In this document: positions 8,342 to 16,427 of the stretch, in pieces
Numbering within the stretch: the stretch's first letter is position 1
Layout: the number at the start of each line of letters is the position of its first letter
Assembly: GCA_963786805.1 (NCBI GenBank)
Contig: CAWBAK010000004.1
Coordinates: forward strand, 558,001 to 622,000
Reading direction: 5' to 3'
DNA from: CALGFI01 sp963786805
GTDB taxonomy: Bacteria; Actinomycetota; UBA4738; HRBIN12
Length of the DNA: 64,000 nt
Notes under the pieces: model-generated
Told to the model about the DNA's origin: nothing
The model's database searches: none
What the model saw: the letters and a program-made list of their open reading frames with translations, nothing else
Position numbers and translations under genes: made by a program

Positions 8342-8911
8342 CTAGACGCCGGCGACGCCGACCCGCCGACCGCCGCGCGTGACGACGATGTTCGCCAGGT
8401 CGTCGTCGAGCTCGACGAATCCCGCCGCGGCCGATCGCACGGCACGGCTCGCGCCGTGCACCGCGTGACGGCGGGCGACCGGCGCCGGTGCCTCGGGCTC
8501 CGAGGCCGCCGGCGGGATCCTCACGATGCTCGCGCTCTTCGCCCGGTTCGACAGCAGGAGCCAGACGTACACGCCGAGCAGGACCAAGAGCGTGGCGGTC
8601 GCGTACCACATGGCCCGCAGGGGCGGGACCAGACCGATCATGAAGGTGAGCCCGATGAGCTCGAGCATGAAGACGAACACGCGGCGGCGGCGCGCACGAG
8701 CCCGCTCCTTCGCCCGCTCGCGTGGGCCGACGAACGCCATGCCCTTGCGGGGCGTGACGATCCAGCGTCCCTGCGACCCTCCGTCCGTGTCTGCCAACAG
8801 CTCCATGTTCCGCTCGAAGTCCTCCACGCTCTTGTTCGGTGAGCTCCTCCAAACGGGGAGGAGGAAGGCGGCCCATATGATGCTCAAGGCCGCGAGCAAC
8901 AGCCAACCCAT
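8342..8911 (-). CDS. GlpR/SepX-like divisome membrane protein (putative)
   Basis: 189 residues with one N-terminal membrane helix (GWLLLAALSIIWAAFLLPVW), a cytoplasmic segment with a dense basic patch (RERAKERARARRRR), two further helices at about 105-150, and a cytoplasmic tail. The WAAFLLPVW plus RRRRV-helix layout matches what I recall of SepX (Streptomyces) and GlpR (Corynebacterium), membrane anchors in early FtsZ-ring assembly. Its position next to a moeA-like gene and galU is the same as in those genera, where the gephyrin-like protein Glp is the GlpR partner. The family call rests on pattern and synteny, not on a search. Confidence 0.62.
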   Translation of the reverse strand: MGWLLLAALSIIWAAFLLPVWRSSPNKSVEDFERNMELLADTDGGSQGRWIVTPRKGMAFVGPRERAKERARARRRRVFVFMLELIGLTFMIGLVPPLRAMWYATATLLVLLGVYVWLLLSNRAKSASIVRIPPAASEPEAPAPVARRHAVHGASRAVRSAAAGFVELDDDLANIVVTRGGRRVGVAGV

Positions 8912-9079
8912 GCGCCAGCCCCCCGTGTTCCGGAACCCCGGTCCGCCACAACATGTGGGCTGGGACTGGAACCTAGCAGTCAAGATGTGGCGGTACAAAT
9001 ACCAACGGAGAAGTTCCCCGGGAGGTGGCGCCGCAGGTCAGAGGCCGGAAGGGCTCCTCGGGCGTTGCCTATGCGACGG

Positions 9080-9586
9080 TCAGTCGCCGCCGACGAGGTA
9101 GTGGCCCGACTTGCCCCCGCGCTTCTCCAGGAGGCGCAACCCGTCGATACGCGCGGCCCGGTCGTAGGCCTTCCCCGTGTCGTACAGGCACAGGGCGGCC
9201 ACCGCGGCCGCGGTCAACGCCTCCATCTCGACGCCGGTCCGATCCCGGGCCCGGACGGTCGTCCGCACGTGGATCCGTCCCTGATCCGGTTCGGGGGTGA
9301 CGAGCACCTCGGCCCCGGTGACGGCGATGGGATGGCAGAACGGCAACAGGTCCGGGGTCCGCTTCACGGCCATCACGCCGGCGATCCGCGCGGCCTCGAT
9401 CGGGTTGCCCTTGGGGGTCCCGGCGACGAGGTGCGCGATCGCCTCGGTGGACATCGTCACCGTGCACTCGGCGACGGCCTCGCGGTCGGTGACCTCCTTG
9501 CCGCCGACCTCGACGATGCGCGCGACGTCCGTTCGATCGCTCGCCTCCGTCGAAGGGTGGCCGCTCGTCTCCGGGTCGCTCGCCAC
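9080..9586 (-). CDS. moaC: Cyclic pyranopterin monophosphate synthase MoaC
   Basis: 168 residues. MoaC acts after the radical-SAM enzyme MoaA to form cyclic pyranopterin monophosphate in molybdenum cofactor synthesis. The family motifs are clear: the N-terminal VGGKEVTDREAVAE, LPFCHPIAVTGAEV with the catalytic His region, and DRTGVEMEALTAAAVAALC. The GTG start at 9584-9586 overlaps the moeA stop by one base (TAGTG), so the two are translationally coupled. MoaA, MoaE and MoaD are not in the window. Confidence 0.96.
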   Translation of the reverse strand: MASDPETSGHPSTEASDRTDVARIVEVGGKEVTDREAVAECTVTMSTEAIAHLVAGTPKGNPIEAARIAGVMAVKRTPDLLPFCHPIAVTGAEVLVTPEPDQGRIHVRTTVRARDRTGVEMEALTAAAVAALCLYDTGKAYDRAARIDGLRLLEKRGGKSGHYLVGGD

Positions 9587-10848
9587 TAGTCCTCCATCGA
9601 GCGGAAGAGCATCACGCGGACCTCCGAGCCGGCCTCGGCCGTCTCGGTCCCCGACGGGATGACGGCGAGCCCGTTCGCCCGCGCGACCGTCGCGATGAGG
9701 TTGGACCCGCGGCCGCCGGTCGGCGTGGCCGCCCAGCCGTCGCGGGTCCGCTTCACGCGGACCCTCGCGAACTGCGTCTTGCCCTTCGGACCGGTCACGG
9801 CGGCGCTCAGACGTGCCGAGATCTCCGGCCGGTAGAGGTTCCGCCGGCCCGTCATCCGCATGAGCGCAGGACGGATGAAGATCTCGAAGCTCACGAACAC
9901 GCTCACCGGATTGCCTGGAAGGCCGAAGTAGGGCTTGCCCTCGATGTGACCGAAGCCCTGGGGCATCCCGGGCTGCATCGCGACCCGGAAGAAGTCGATC
10001 TCGCCCTCAGAGTCGAACGCGGCCTTGACGACGTCGCGCTCCCCGACCGAGACGCCGCCGGAGGAGACGAACGCGTCGGCCTGGGTGAGGTGCGCGAGCA
10101 CCGCGTCCTTCAGCGCATCGGGATCGTCTCGGATGATCCCGGCCAGCGTCGGGACCGCGCCGGCCTCGCGCAGCGCCGCGAACAGCAGGTACGCGTTCGC
10201 ATCGCGCACCTGTCCGAACTCGGGCGTCTGCGACGGCGGAACGAGCTCATCCCCCGTCGAGAGGACGACGACGCGCGGCCGGGGATGCACCAGCGGGTGC
10301 GCGGCCCCGGCGGTGGCGAGCAGCGCGAGCTCGGGCGCCTGGAGCCGTCGCCCCGCGGGCACCAGCGGCTCACCGGCTTTCACGTCCTCCCCGGACGGGC
10401 GGATGTGCTTGCCCTCGGACGTTCCCGACAGCACCCGGACGACGTCGCCGTCGACCTCGCAAGCCTCGATCGGGACGATGGTGTCGGCGCCTGCGGGGAT
10501 CGGCGCACCGGTCGCGATCCGCATGGCCTCGCCGCCTCCGACGGTGCCCTCCGGCCGCTGGCCGATCAACGCTCGTCCCACCACCCGGAGCTCGACCGGC
10601 GATGCCGGGGTCGCAGGCGCGACCTCGGAGGAGCGCACGGCGAACCCGTCCATCGCGGAGCTCGCGAAGTCGGGGATGTCGCGCTGGGCCACGATGTCCT
10701 GCGCGAGGACGCACCCGTATGCCTCGCTGAGCGGAAGCTCGAGCGGCTGGAGCGGCGCGATCTTCGAGAGCACCCGCTCACGCGCCTCCTCGACCGAGAG
10801 CAGCCCTTCGCCGCTGTCGTGATCGTGGACGTGGTGGGCGGAGGCCAT
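9586..10848 (-). CDS. moeA: MoeA-like molybdopterin molybdenumtransferase (possibly gephyrin-like Glp)
   Basis: 420 residues. Motifs include SAMDGFAVRS near 64, the TGAPIPAGADTIVPIE segment, STGDEL, the SSGGVSVGERD MPT-binding loop and FGLPGNPVSVFVSFE. Classical MoeA inserts molybdate into adenylylated molybdopterin. In Corynebacterium one MoeA-like protein beside galU (Glp) instead binds FtsZ and the membrane protein GlpR. Here the same order galU-moeA-moaC-GlpR/SepX-like is seen, so a divisome role is possible. The catalytic motifs look intact, so the cofactor role cannot be excluded. An N-terminal His-rich extension (AHHVHDHD) is unusual and might bind metal. Confidence 0.93.
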   Translation of the reverse strand: MASAHHVHDHDSGEGLLSVEEARERVLSKIAPLQPLELPLSEAYGCVLAQDIVAQRDIPDFASSAMDGFAVRSSEVAPATPASPVELRVVGRALIGQRPEGTVGGGEAMRIATGAPIPAGADTIVPIEACEVDGDVVRVLSGTSEGKHIRPSGEDVKAGEPLVPAGRRLQAPELALLATAGAAHPLVHPRPRVVVLSTGDELVPPSQTPEFGQVRDANAYLLFAALREAGAVPTLAGIIRDDPDALKDAVLAHLTQADAFVSSGGVSVGERDVVKAAFDSEGEIDFFRVAMQPGMPQGFGHIEGKPYFGLPGNPVSVFVSFEIFIRPALMRMTGRRNLYRPEISARLSAAVTGPKGKTQFARVRVKRTRDGWAATPTGGRGSNLIATVARANGLAVIPSGTETAEAGSEVRVMLFRSMED

Positions 10849-10898
10849 GGCGGCCAGTGTAACGACGCCCGGGACGATCTCTCAGGCTGCGGCCGTCG

Positions 10899-11780
10899 CT
10901 ACATCAGCTTCTTGCGCTCGACGAGGTCCGCGAGCCAGCGCTTCAGGTCCTTGCCGAGGTCCTCCCGGTCGATCGCGATCTCGATCGTGGCCTTCACGTA
11001 GTCGAGCTTGTTCCCGATGTCGAAGCGTCCGCCCTCGAACACGTGCGCATAGACGGCCTGCTCCTGCGCCAGGGCGTTGATGGCGTCGGTGAGCTGGACC
11101 TCGCCGCCGACGCCGGGCTCGAGGTGCCGCAGCGCCTCGAAGACCTCCGGCGTGAGGACGTAGCGGCCGATCGCCGCGAGGTTCGAGGGTGCGTTCTCCG
11201 GCGTGGGCTTCTCGACGATGGAGATGACCCGGGCGAGCCGCTCCTCGACGAACTCGGGCTCGATGCACCCGTAGAGGCTGACGTCGTCGCGGGAGACCTC
11301 CATCGCCGCCAGGACGCTCCGGCCGTAGCGGTCGTGAACGCGCAGCATCTCGGCGAGGAGCGGATTGGACTCGGTCATGATGTCGTCGCCGAGCAGGACC
11401 GCGAACGGCTCGTCCCCGACGTGCTCCTCCGCGACCGCCACGGCATGCCCGAGGCCCAGCGGATCGCGCTGGCGGATGTAGTGGATCGACGCCATGTCGG
11501 TGATCTCGCGGACCTGCTTCAGCTCGTCGAACTTGCCACGCGACTCCAGGAAGTGCTCGAGCTCGATCGAGCGGTCGAAGTGATCCTCGATCGAGCGCTT
11601 GCCCCGCCCCGTGATGATCAAGATGTCGGTGATGCCGGCGCGGACGGCCTCCTCGATGACGTACTGGATCGCCGGCTTGTCCAGGAGCGGAAGCATCTCC
11701 TTGGGCTGGGCCTTGGTGGCGGGCAGGAACCTGGTCCCGAGCCCGGCGGCGGGGATGACGGCCTTTCGGACCTTCGTCAT
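10899..11780 (-). CDS. galU: UTP-glucose-1-phosphate uridylyltransferase
   Basis: 293 residues. GalU makes UDP-glucose for cell-envelope polysaccharides and trehalose. The nucleotide-binding start KAVIPAAGLGTRFLPATKAQ, the KPAIQYVIEEAV segment, LGDDIM (metal-binding Asp) and GGRFDIGNKLDYVKA are all conserved. The ATG at 11780 puts the nucleotide loop at the expected distance; an in-frame ATG at 11795 is an alternative. It heads the minus-strand galU-moeA-moaC group. Confidence 0.96.
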   Translation of the reverse strand: MTKVRKAVIPAAGLGTRFLPATKAQPKEMLPLLDKPAIQYVIEEAVRAGITDILIITGRGKRSIEDHFDRSIELEHFLESRGKFDELKQVREITDMASIHYIRQRDPLGLGHAVAVAEEHVGDEPFAVLLGDDIMTESNPLLAEMLRVHDRYGRSVLAAMEVSRDDVSLYGCIEPEFVEERLARVISIVEKPTPENAPSNLAAIGRYVLTPEVFEALRHLEPGVGGEVQLTDAINALAQEQAVYAHVFEGGRFDIGNKLDYVKATIEIAIDREDLGKDLKRWLADLVERKKLM

Positions 11781-11860
11781 TGGGGGCTGGAGCATACCCC
11801 CGAGCCATCGGGCCTATACATCGGCCGGAGGTCGATATCTGCTCGGCTAGACTGCCTGCG

Positions 11861-12247
11861 ATGCCCACGTACGAGTACGAGTGCACCTCGTGCGGTCAGC
11901 ACATCGAGGTCTTCCAGCGGTTCACCGAGGACCCGCTCAAGATCTGCGGCGTGTGCGGCGGACCGCTCCGCAAGGTCTTTCACCCCGCCGGGATCGTGTT
12001 CAAGGGCTCGGGGTTCTACTCCACGGACAGCCGAGCCAAGTCCGGCTCGTCGTCGAAGAAGGACGGTGGCTCGACTTCGGACTCGTCGTCCTCATCGTCG
12101 GGCTCATCCTCGAAGGGCTCCTCGGACTCGTCGTCGGGCTCGTCCTCGTCGGACTCAGGCTCGTCCTCGTCTTCCTCGGCCGACTCCTCGTCCTCATCCT
12201 CCGACGGCGCGAAGAAGAAGGCCTCGCCGTCGAAGGAGAGCTCATGA
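11861..12247 (+). CDS. FmdB-family zinc ribbon protein with long serine tail
   Basis: 128 residues. The first 60 form the FmdB putative regulatory domain: MPTYEYECTSCG, a second CGVCGGPL pair, and VFHPAGIVFKGSGFYSTD. The two Cys pairs would hold one zinc. The remainder is low-complexity Ser/Gly/Asp (about 60 residues, mostly Ser) ending in a basic KKKASPSK. Its stop overlaps the next ATG (ATGA at 12244-12247), coupling it to methylthioadenosine phosphorylase. The role is unknown; the tail is probably disordered. Confidence 0.9.
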   Translation: MPTYEYECTSCGQHIEVFQRFTEDPLKICGVCGGPLRKVFHPAGIVFKGSGFYSTDSRAKSGSSSKKDGGSTSDSSSSSSGSSSKGSSDSSSGSSSSDSGSSSSSSADSSSSSSDGAKKKASPSKESS

Positions 12248-13041
12248 GCGTCGCGCAGGTCGGGGTGTTCGGCGGGTCGGGCTTCTATTCGTTCCTGGAG
12301 GACGCGGAGACGGTCGCCGTCGAGACGCCCTTCGGGGAACCTTCTGCGCCGCCGGTCGTCGGTGGGATCGGTCCGTACCGGGTCGCGTTCATCCCTCGGC
12401 ACGGGGCCAAGCACGAGCTCCCCCCGCACCGGATCAACTACCGGGCGAACGTGTGGGCGATGCGGGAGCTCGGGGTCCAGCGGATCCTCGGGCCCTGCGC
12501 GGCAGGGTCGCTCCGCAAGGACGTCGAGCTCGGCGACTTCGTGGTCTGCGACCAGATCGTCGACCGGACACGCTCGCGGCCCCACACGCTTTACGACGGC
12601 CCGGTGACCACGCACATCTCCTTCGCGGACCCCTACTGCCCGACCGTGCGAGACGTCCTCGTGAGCAAGGGGCGCGAGCTCGGCATCTCGACCCACGAGA
12701 CCGGAACGATGGTGGTGATCGAGGGTCCGAGGTTCTCGACCCGCGCCGAGTCCACGTGGTTCGCTTCCGAGGGCTGGGACACGATCAACATGACGGGCTA
12801 TCCCGAGGCGCTCCTGGCCCGCGAGCTCGAGATCTGCTACGCGAACGTCTCGCTGATCACCGACTACGACGTCGGCGTCGAGGACGTGCCACCCGTCACG
12901 CATGAAGACGTGATCCGCGTGTTCGACCGCAATATCGAGAACCTCCGCCGGCTGCTGTTCGAGGTGATCCCCGCCTTGCCCGCCGAGCGCGACTGCGTCT
13001 GCGCGACCGCCCTCGAGCACGCCCGATTCGAGGTGCCGTGA
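12244..13041 (+). CDS. mtnP: S-methyl-5'-thioadenosine phosphorylase
   Basis: 265 residues. The enzyme cleaves methylthioadenosine, a by-product of polyamine synthesis, to adenine and methylthioribose-1-phosphate. Motifs: the phosphate-binding GVFGGSGFYSFL near the start, IPRHG, HRINYRANVWAM, VCDQIVDRT, VVIEGPRFSTRAES and NMTGYPEALLARELE. Related inosine-specific (MTIP) enzymes share this sequence, so substrate preference is not certain. ATG overlaps the FmdB stop; its own TGA overlaps the next ATG (TGATG at 13039-13043). Confidence 0.93.
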   Translation: MSVAQVGVFGGSGFYSFLEDAETVAVETPFGEPSAPPVVGGIGPYRVAFIPRHGAKHELPPHRINYRANVWAMRELGVQRILGPCAAGSLRKDVELGDFVVCDQIVDRTRSRPHTLYDGPVTTHISFADPYCPTVRDVLVSKGRELGISTHETGTMVVIEGPRFSTRAESTWFASEGWDTINMTGYPEALLARELEICYANVSLITDYDVGVEDVPPVTHEDVIRVFDRNIENLRRLLFEVIPALPAERDCVCATALEHARFEVP

Positions 13042-13217
13042 TGGGCGAGAAGGTCCTCGTCACGGTCGAGCTGCGCTTCACGACCGAGGACGACCCGAAG
13101 CAGCTCGGCGAGCGCGTTCGCGAGGCGGTTTCGATGGTCGTGGGACGAGAGCATCTCGAGGAGTTCCGCGTCCGCGTCATGCCCCTCGCTCCGCCGAAGA
13201 AGCCCCGCGCCGTGTGA
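13041..13217 (+). CDS. Small hypothetical protein coupled to mtnP
   Basis: 58 residues, with a beta-helix-beta look: EKVLVTVELRF, then DDPKQLGERVREAVSMVVG, then EEFRVRVMPL and a basic PPKKPRAV end. No family recognised. The start codon overlaps the mtnP stop and the reading shows normal actinobacterial third-position GC, so it is probably translated with mtnP. Its stop lies inside the first copy of a 27-base tandem repeat. Confidence 0.6.
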   Translation: MGEKVLVTVELRFTTEDDPKQLGERVREAVSMVVGREHLEEFRVRVMPLAPPKKPRAV

Positions 13218-13278
13218 CGTCGCGCGAGATCGCGCGCGGTGTGACGTCGCGCGAGATCGCGCGCGGTGTGACGTGGTT
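13212..13278 (+). repeat. 27-base tandem repeat with internal palindrome
   Basis: Two exact 27-base copies (13212-13238 and 13239-13265) are followed by a partial third that begins GTGTGACGT. Each copy contains the inverted repeat CGCGCGA-GA-TCGCGCG. The array spans the stop codon of the small upstream gene and lies about 40 bases before the SAF-domain gene at 13316. It could be a slippage product, a protein-binding site or a weak hairpin terminator. Confidence 0.85.
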
Positions 13279-13315
13279 CACGGCGCGCCCGAGCGCGCGC
13301 CGCTAGCGTCTCCCC

Positions 13316-13966
13316 ATGCCGTTCCTGCGGCGCTGGTCGCGCCGGTCCAAGGTGTTCGCGATCCTCGCGATCGCTTCGGGGAGCCTGGCGTTCGCGCTCG
13401 TCGACGGGTACGCCGATCGTCTGGCGGCCCTCCGGCCGGTGACGGGCGACCCGGTGCCGGTCGTCGTCGCCGCGCGCCCGCTCGTTCGCGGCGAGACGCT
13501 GAGCGAGGATGCCGTGGCGGTACTCGAGATGCCCGCCGCGTTCGCGCCACCGGGCCGCATCGCCGCGGCGAGCGCGGTCGCCGGCCGAACGCTCGTCTCG
13601 GATGTCGCGGAAGGCGAACCGATCACCCGCACGAGGCTCGGCGTCGCCGGTGGGACGATCGCGTCGCTCGTGCCCTCGGGCCTGCGCGCCTTCCCGGTCA
13701 CCGCGAGCGTGGCGCCGGATGCGATCCGCGCCGGCGACCGTGTCGACGTCATCGCGACGTTCGGTGGGCCCCGCCCCTACACCGACACGGTCGCCTCTGA
13801 GCTCGAGGTCCTCGCGATCCTCGAACCGGACGACGGGGCGTTCGCGGCCGGCGGCGGCGGAGGTCCCTCGCTCGTGCTGCTCGTCAGCCCGCAGGTCGCC
13901 GAGGAGCTCGCGTACGCGTCGGCGTTCGCCGAGATCGCGGTGACCGTCGCGCCGCCCGCCGCCTGA
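13316..13966 (+). CDS. SAF-domain protein, CpaB/RcpC-like
   Basis: 216 residues. A basic N-terminus and one membrane helix (VFAILAIASGSLAFALV) precede an SAF domain: VPVVVAARPLVRGETLSEDAVAVLEMP is the typical start, followed by AGRTLVSDVAEGEPITRTRL. The C-terminal half (GLRAFPVTASVAPDAIRAGDRVDVIATF) matches the RcpC/CpaB region of Flp pilus assembly proteins. No other pilus gene is near, so it may act alone in the envelope or belong to a pilus system elsewhere. Confidence 0.8.
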   Translation: MPFLRRWSRRSKVFAILAIASGSLAFALVDGYADRLAALRPVTGDPVPVVVAARPLVRGETLSEDAVAVLEMPAAFAPPGRIAAASAVAGRTLVSDVAEGEPITRTRLGVAGGTIASLVPSGLRAFPVTASVAPDAIRAGDRVDVIATFGGPRPYTDTVASELEVLAILEPDDGAFAAGGGGGPSLVLLVSPQVAEELAYASAFAEIAVTVAPPAA

Positions 13967-14023
13967 GCGGGACCCGGACCGCCGGTACGATGTCCCGCGC
14001 CCCTGTCCGGGAAAGGAGTTCTC

Positions 14024-14867
14024 CTGAGCATCCTGCAGGCGATCGTGCTCGGCCTCACGCAGGGCGTGACCGAGTTCGCGCCGATCTCGAGCTCGGGCCA
14101 CCTGATCCTGGTCCCGTGGCTGTTCGACTGGCCGATCCTCTCCGACACCGACCTCAACAAGACCTTCGACGTCGCGCTGCACATCGGGACGCTCGCCGGC
14201 GCGCTCGTCTACTTCCGTCGTGACGTCGCGCGGTACCTGTCCGCGTGGATCCGCTCGATCCGCCGGCGCGAGATCGAAGGGACGGACGAGCGACTCGCGT
14301 GGGCGCTCGTCGTCGGGACGATCCCGGGAGTGATCGCGGGGGTGGCGCTCGAAGGCGTCATCCAGGACAACCTCGGGCAGCCCTGGCTGATCGCCGTGAT
14401 GCTCGCGACGTTCGGCGTCGTCTTGTACGTCGTCGACCGCAGGGCGGCGGAGCGACGCCACGTCGACGATCTCGGCGTCCGTGACGGGCTGTGGCTGGGG
14501 GTCGCGCAGGCGCTCGCGCTGCAGCCGGGCGTGTCGCGTTCGGGCGTCACCATCACGGTTGGACGCGCGATGGGGTTCGATCGGACCACTGCCGCGCGGT
14601 TCTCGTTCCTGTTGTCGATGCCGATCATCGCCGGCGCCGGCGTCTACAAGGGGATCGACCTCGCGCGCGACGGCATCCCCGCCGGGATGGGCGGCGCGTT
14701 CGCGGCGGGCGTGATCGCGTCGGCGATCAGCGGGTTCCTGGTGATCGCGTTCCTGCTCTCGTACCTGCGCCGGCACGACTTCGGGGTGTTCCTCTGGTAC
14801 CGGCTCGCCGCGGCCGCGATCTGCTTCGGGCGTGATCGCAACGGGGATCCGCTCGGCGACGATCTGA
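14024..14867 (+). CDS. uppP: Undecaprenyl-diphosphate phosphatase (UppP/BacA), probable CTG start, C-terminal frame break
   Basis: UppP recycles the lipid carrier of peptidoglycan synthesis at the membrane. Signature motifs are present: QGVTEFAPISSSGHLIL and, later, LQPGVSRSGVTITVGRAMGFDR. A GAAAGGAG ribosome site at 14011-14018 sits five bases before CTG at 14024, which starts the family's usual (M)SILQAIVLGLTQG; the first GTG in frame (14045) is 26 bases too far. Near 14826-14832 one extra G in a GGG run shifts the frame; the corrected frame ends VIATGIRSATI at 14867. The uncorrected frame runs to 14920 into the convergent DM13 gene, which supports an error there. Confidence 0.88.
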
Positions 14868-14873
14868 GCGGCG

Positions 14874-15476
14874 TCAGCCGGGCGGCGACTCGAGCGGAGC
14901 AACGCCGAATCCGACGCTGAAGCGCCGGCACCAGATCACCGCGGTCTCGAAACCGGAAAGGTCGACGTCGTCCGGGATCGCGTAGTTCGAGCTTCCGACG
15001 TTCCCCCTGAGCGCGCCCAGGTCCAGGTACTCGCCGTCGTCCCAGACGTGCCAATCCTCCGATACCGGCTGGTCGGTCAGGATCACGCGGAGGTCGGGAC
15101 CGTTCGACGTTTCGATGCCCTCGAGCCGCAGGAAGCGCGACCCATCCTCGATCGCCAAGATCACGGCAGCGCCGGTCGTTCCGTGCTCGAGGCTGCGGAA
15201 CTCACCGGATGCGAGCGTATCGGGCTCGGATCTCTCGGGTTCCTCGTCGGGGTCCGCGCCTCCCACCGGCATCCCTGAACCGTCGTCCGTCGTCGCCGCG
15301 TCGTCCGCGACGGTGGGTGGTGCAACCGGGATCGCCTCGTCCACTCGCCGGTCCACGATGAGGTTCCAGGGGGCGAACCAGTACAGGACGAAGGCGACCA
15401 GGCCACCGGCCGCGACGGCGATGGCTCCCCAGCGTGCAGGGTGCTGCCGAACCGAGCCCCTGAGCGTCGTTACCAC
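14874..15476 (-). CDS. Membrane-anchored DM13-domain protein
   Basis: 200 residues. One N-terminal membrane helix (WGAIAVAAGGLVAFVLYWFAPW), an acidic Thr/Asp/Pro linker to about residue 88, then a DM13 domain: GEFRSLEHGTTGAAVIL, FLRLEGIETSNGPDLRVILTD, GNVGSSNYAIPDDVDLSGFETAVIWCRRFSVGFG. The single conserved Cys in VIWCRRF is the feature that led to proposals of redox function for this domain. It is divergent from a two-component system that leads to a molybdoenzyme, so a shared redox role in the envelope is plausible. Confidence 0.85.
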   Translation of the reverse strand: MVTTLRGSVRQHPARWGAIAVAAGGLVAFVLYWFAPWNLIVDRRVDEAIPVAPPTVADDAATTDDGSGMPVGGADPDEEPERSEPDTLASGEFRSLEHGTTGAAVILAIEDGSRFLRLEGIETSNGPDLRVILTDQPVSEDWHVWDDGEYLDLGALRGNVGSSNYAIPDDVDLSGFETAVIWCRRFSVGFGVAPLESPPG

Positions 15477-15666
15477 CTGCAGGCCGTCTCAACCTCCGGT
15501 TGCGCCGGCCTCTGGATGTCTCGCGCGGCCGACCCACGCTCACCTCATCCGACCGGTCACCCAACGGCATCCTAGGAGGCGAGCTCATTACGGAAACCTT
15601 TCGAGCGGCGAAGCGGGTGCTGAATCGTGCTCGCAGCCCGTCCATCCGAGGACCGGACGAGGTCCG

Positions 15667-15683
15667 GTAAGGAATCCGCAACA
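15667..15683 (+). promoter_or_regulatory. Putative response-regulator site upstream of 15707
   Basis: GTAAGGAA at 15667 and GCAACA at 15678 start 11 bases apart, the helical repeat typical of OmpR-family direct-repeat operators. The same GTAAGGA word recurs, better preserved, before the molybdoenzyme gene at 17711. Here it lies 40 bases before the regulator's own start, which would fit autoregulation. Confidence 0.4.
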
Positions 15684-15706
15684 TCGGAGGTGCATCATCC
15701 CTATCG

Positions 15707-16384
15707 ATGGGCGGAGCCAGGGTCCTCGTGGTCGACGACGAGCCGATGGTTCGCGAGGTCCTCGCGCGCTACCTCGCGCAGGAGGGCTTCACGGTCGACG
15801 TCGCCGAGGACGGCGAGCAGGCGCTCGCGGCGTACGAGGCGGCGACACCCGATCTCGTGTTGCTCGACCTGATGCTGCCCCGCATCGACGGGCTCGAGGT
15901 CTTCCGGCGCATGCGCGAGCGACAGCCGGTCGCGGTGATCATGCTCACGGCGAGGGGCGAGGAGACCGACCGCGTCGTCGGGCTGGAGCTTGGCGCCGAC
16001 GACTACGTGACGAAGCCGTTCAGCCCACGCGAGGTCGTCGCGCGGGTCAAAGCCGTCCTCCGGCGTTCGAACCCGCCGCCCCCCGAGGTCGTGACGCATG
16101 GCGACCTCGAGCTGGACGGGCCCAGGCGCGAGGTCCGCCGGCGAGGCGAACCCGTGCGACTCACGAGGCGCGAGTTCGACGTCCTGTTCCTTCTGGCGTC
16201 GAACCCCGGGCGGACGTTCACCAGGGCGGAGCTCCTCGAGGAAGCCTGGGACTTCGCCTGGGACGGAGACACCGCGACCCTCACCGTCCATGTCCGCAGA
16301 CTCAGGGAAAAGCTCGAAGACGACCCGTCGAACCCGACACGGCTCATCACGGTGTGGGGCGTCGGATATCGGTTCGAGCCGTGA
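15707..16384 (+). CDS. OmpR-family response regulator
   Basis: 225 residues. Receiver domain with acidic pair D10-D11, phosphoacceptor D54 in LVLLDLMLP, T81 and K103 in VTKPFSP, followed by a winged-helix domain with LTRREFDVLFLL and TLTVHVRRLREKLEDDPSNP ending GVGYRFEP. It is followed after 43 bases by the histidine kinase gene, then the molybdoenzyme and fasciclin genes, which carry a matching direct repeat upstream. Confidence 0.95.
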   Translation: MGGARVLVVDDEPMVREVLARYLAQEGFTVDVAEDGEQALAAYEAATPDLVLLDLMLPRIDGLEVFRRMRERQPVAVIMLTARGEETDRVVGLELGADDYVTKPFSPREVVARVKAVLRRSNPPPPEVVTHGDLELDGPRREVRRRGEPVRLTRREFDVLFLLASNPGRTFTRAELLEEAWDFAWDGDTATLTVHVRRLREKLEDDPSNPTRLITVWGVGYRFEP

Positions 16385-16427
16385 CGGTCTTCGGTGACGG
16401 ATGGCGCGTGATGAGCGGGGGCGGGTG

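Noticed and set aside
12896..14902. A 668-residue minus-strand reading
   Set aside because: It runs antisense to the SAF gene and uppP and is almost wholly Arg, Asp and Gly; no motif found.
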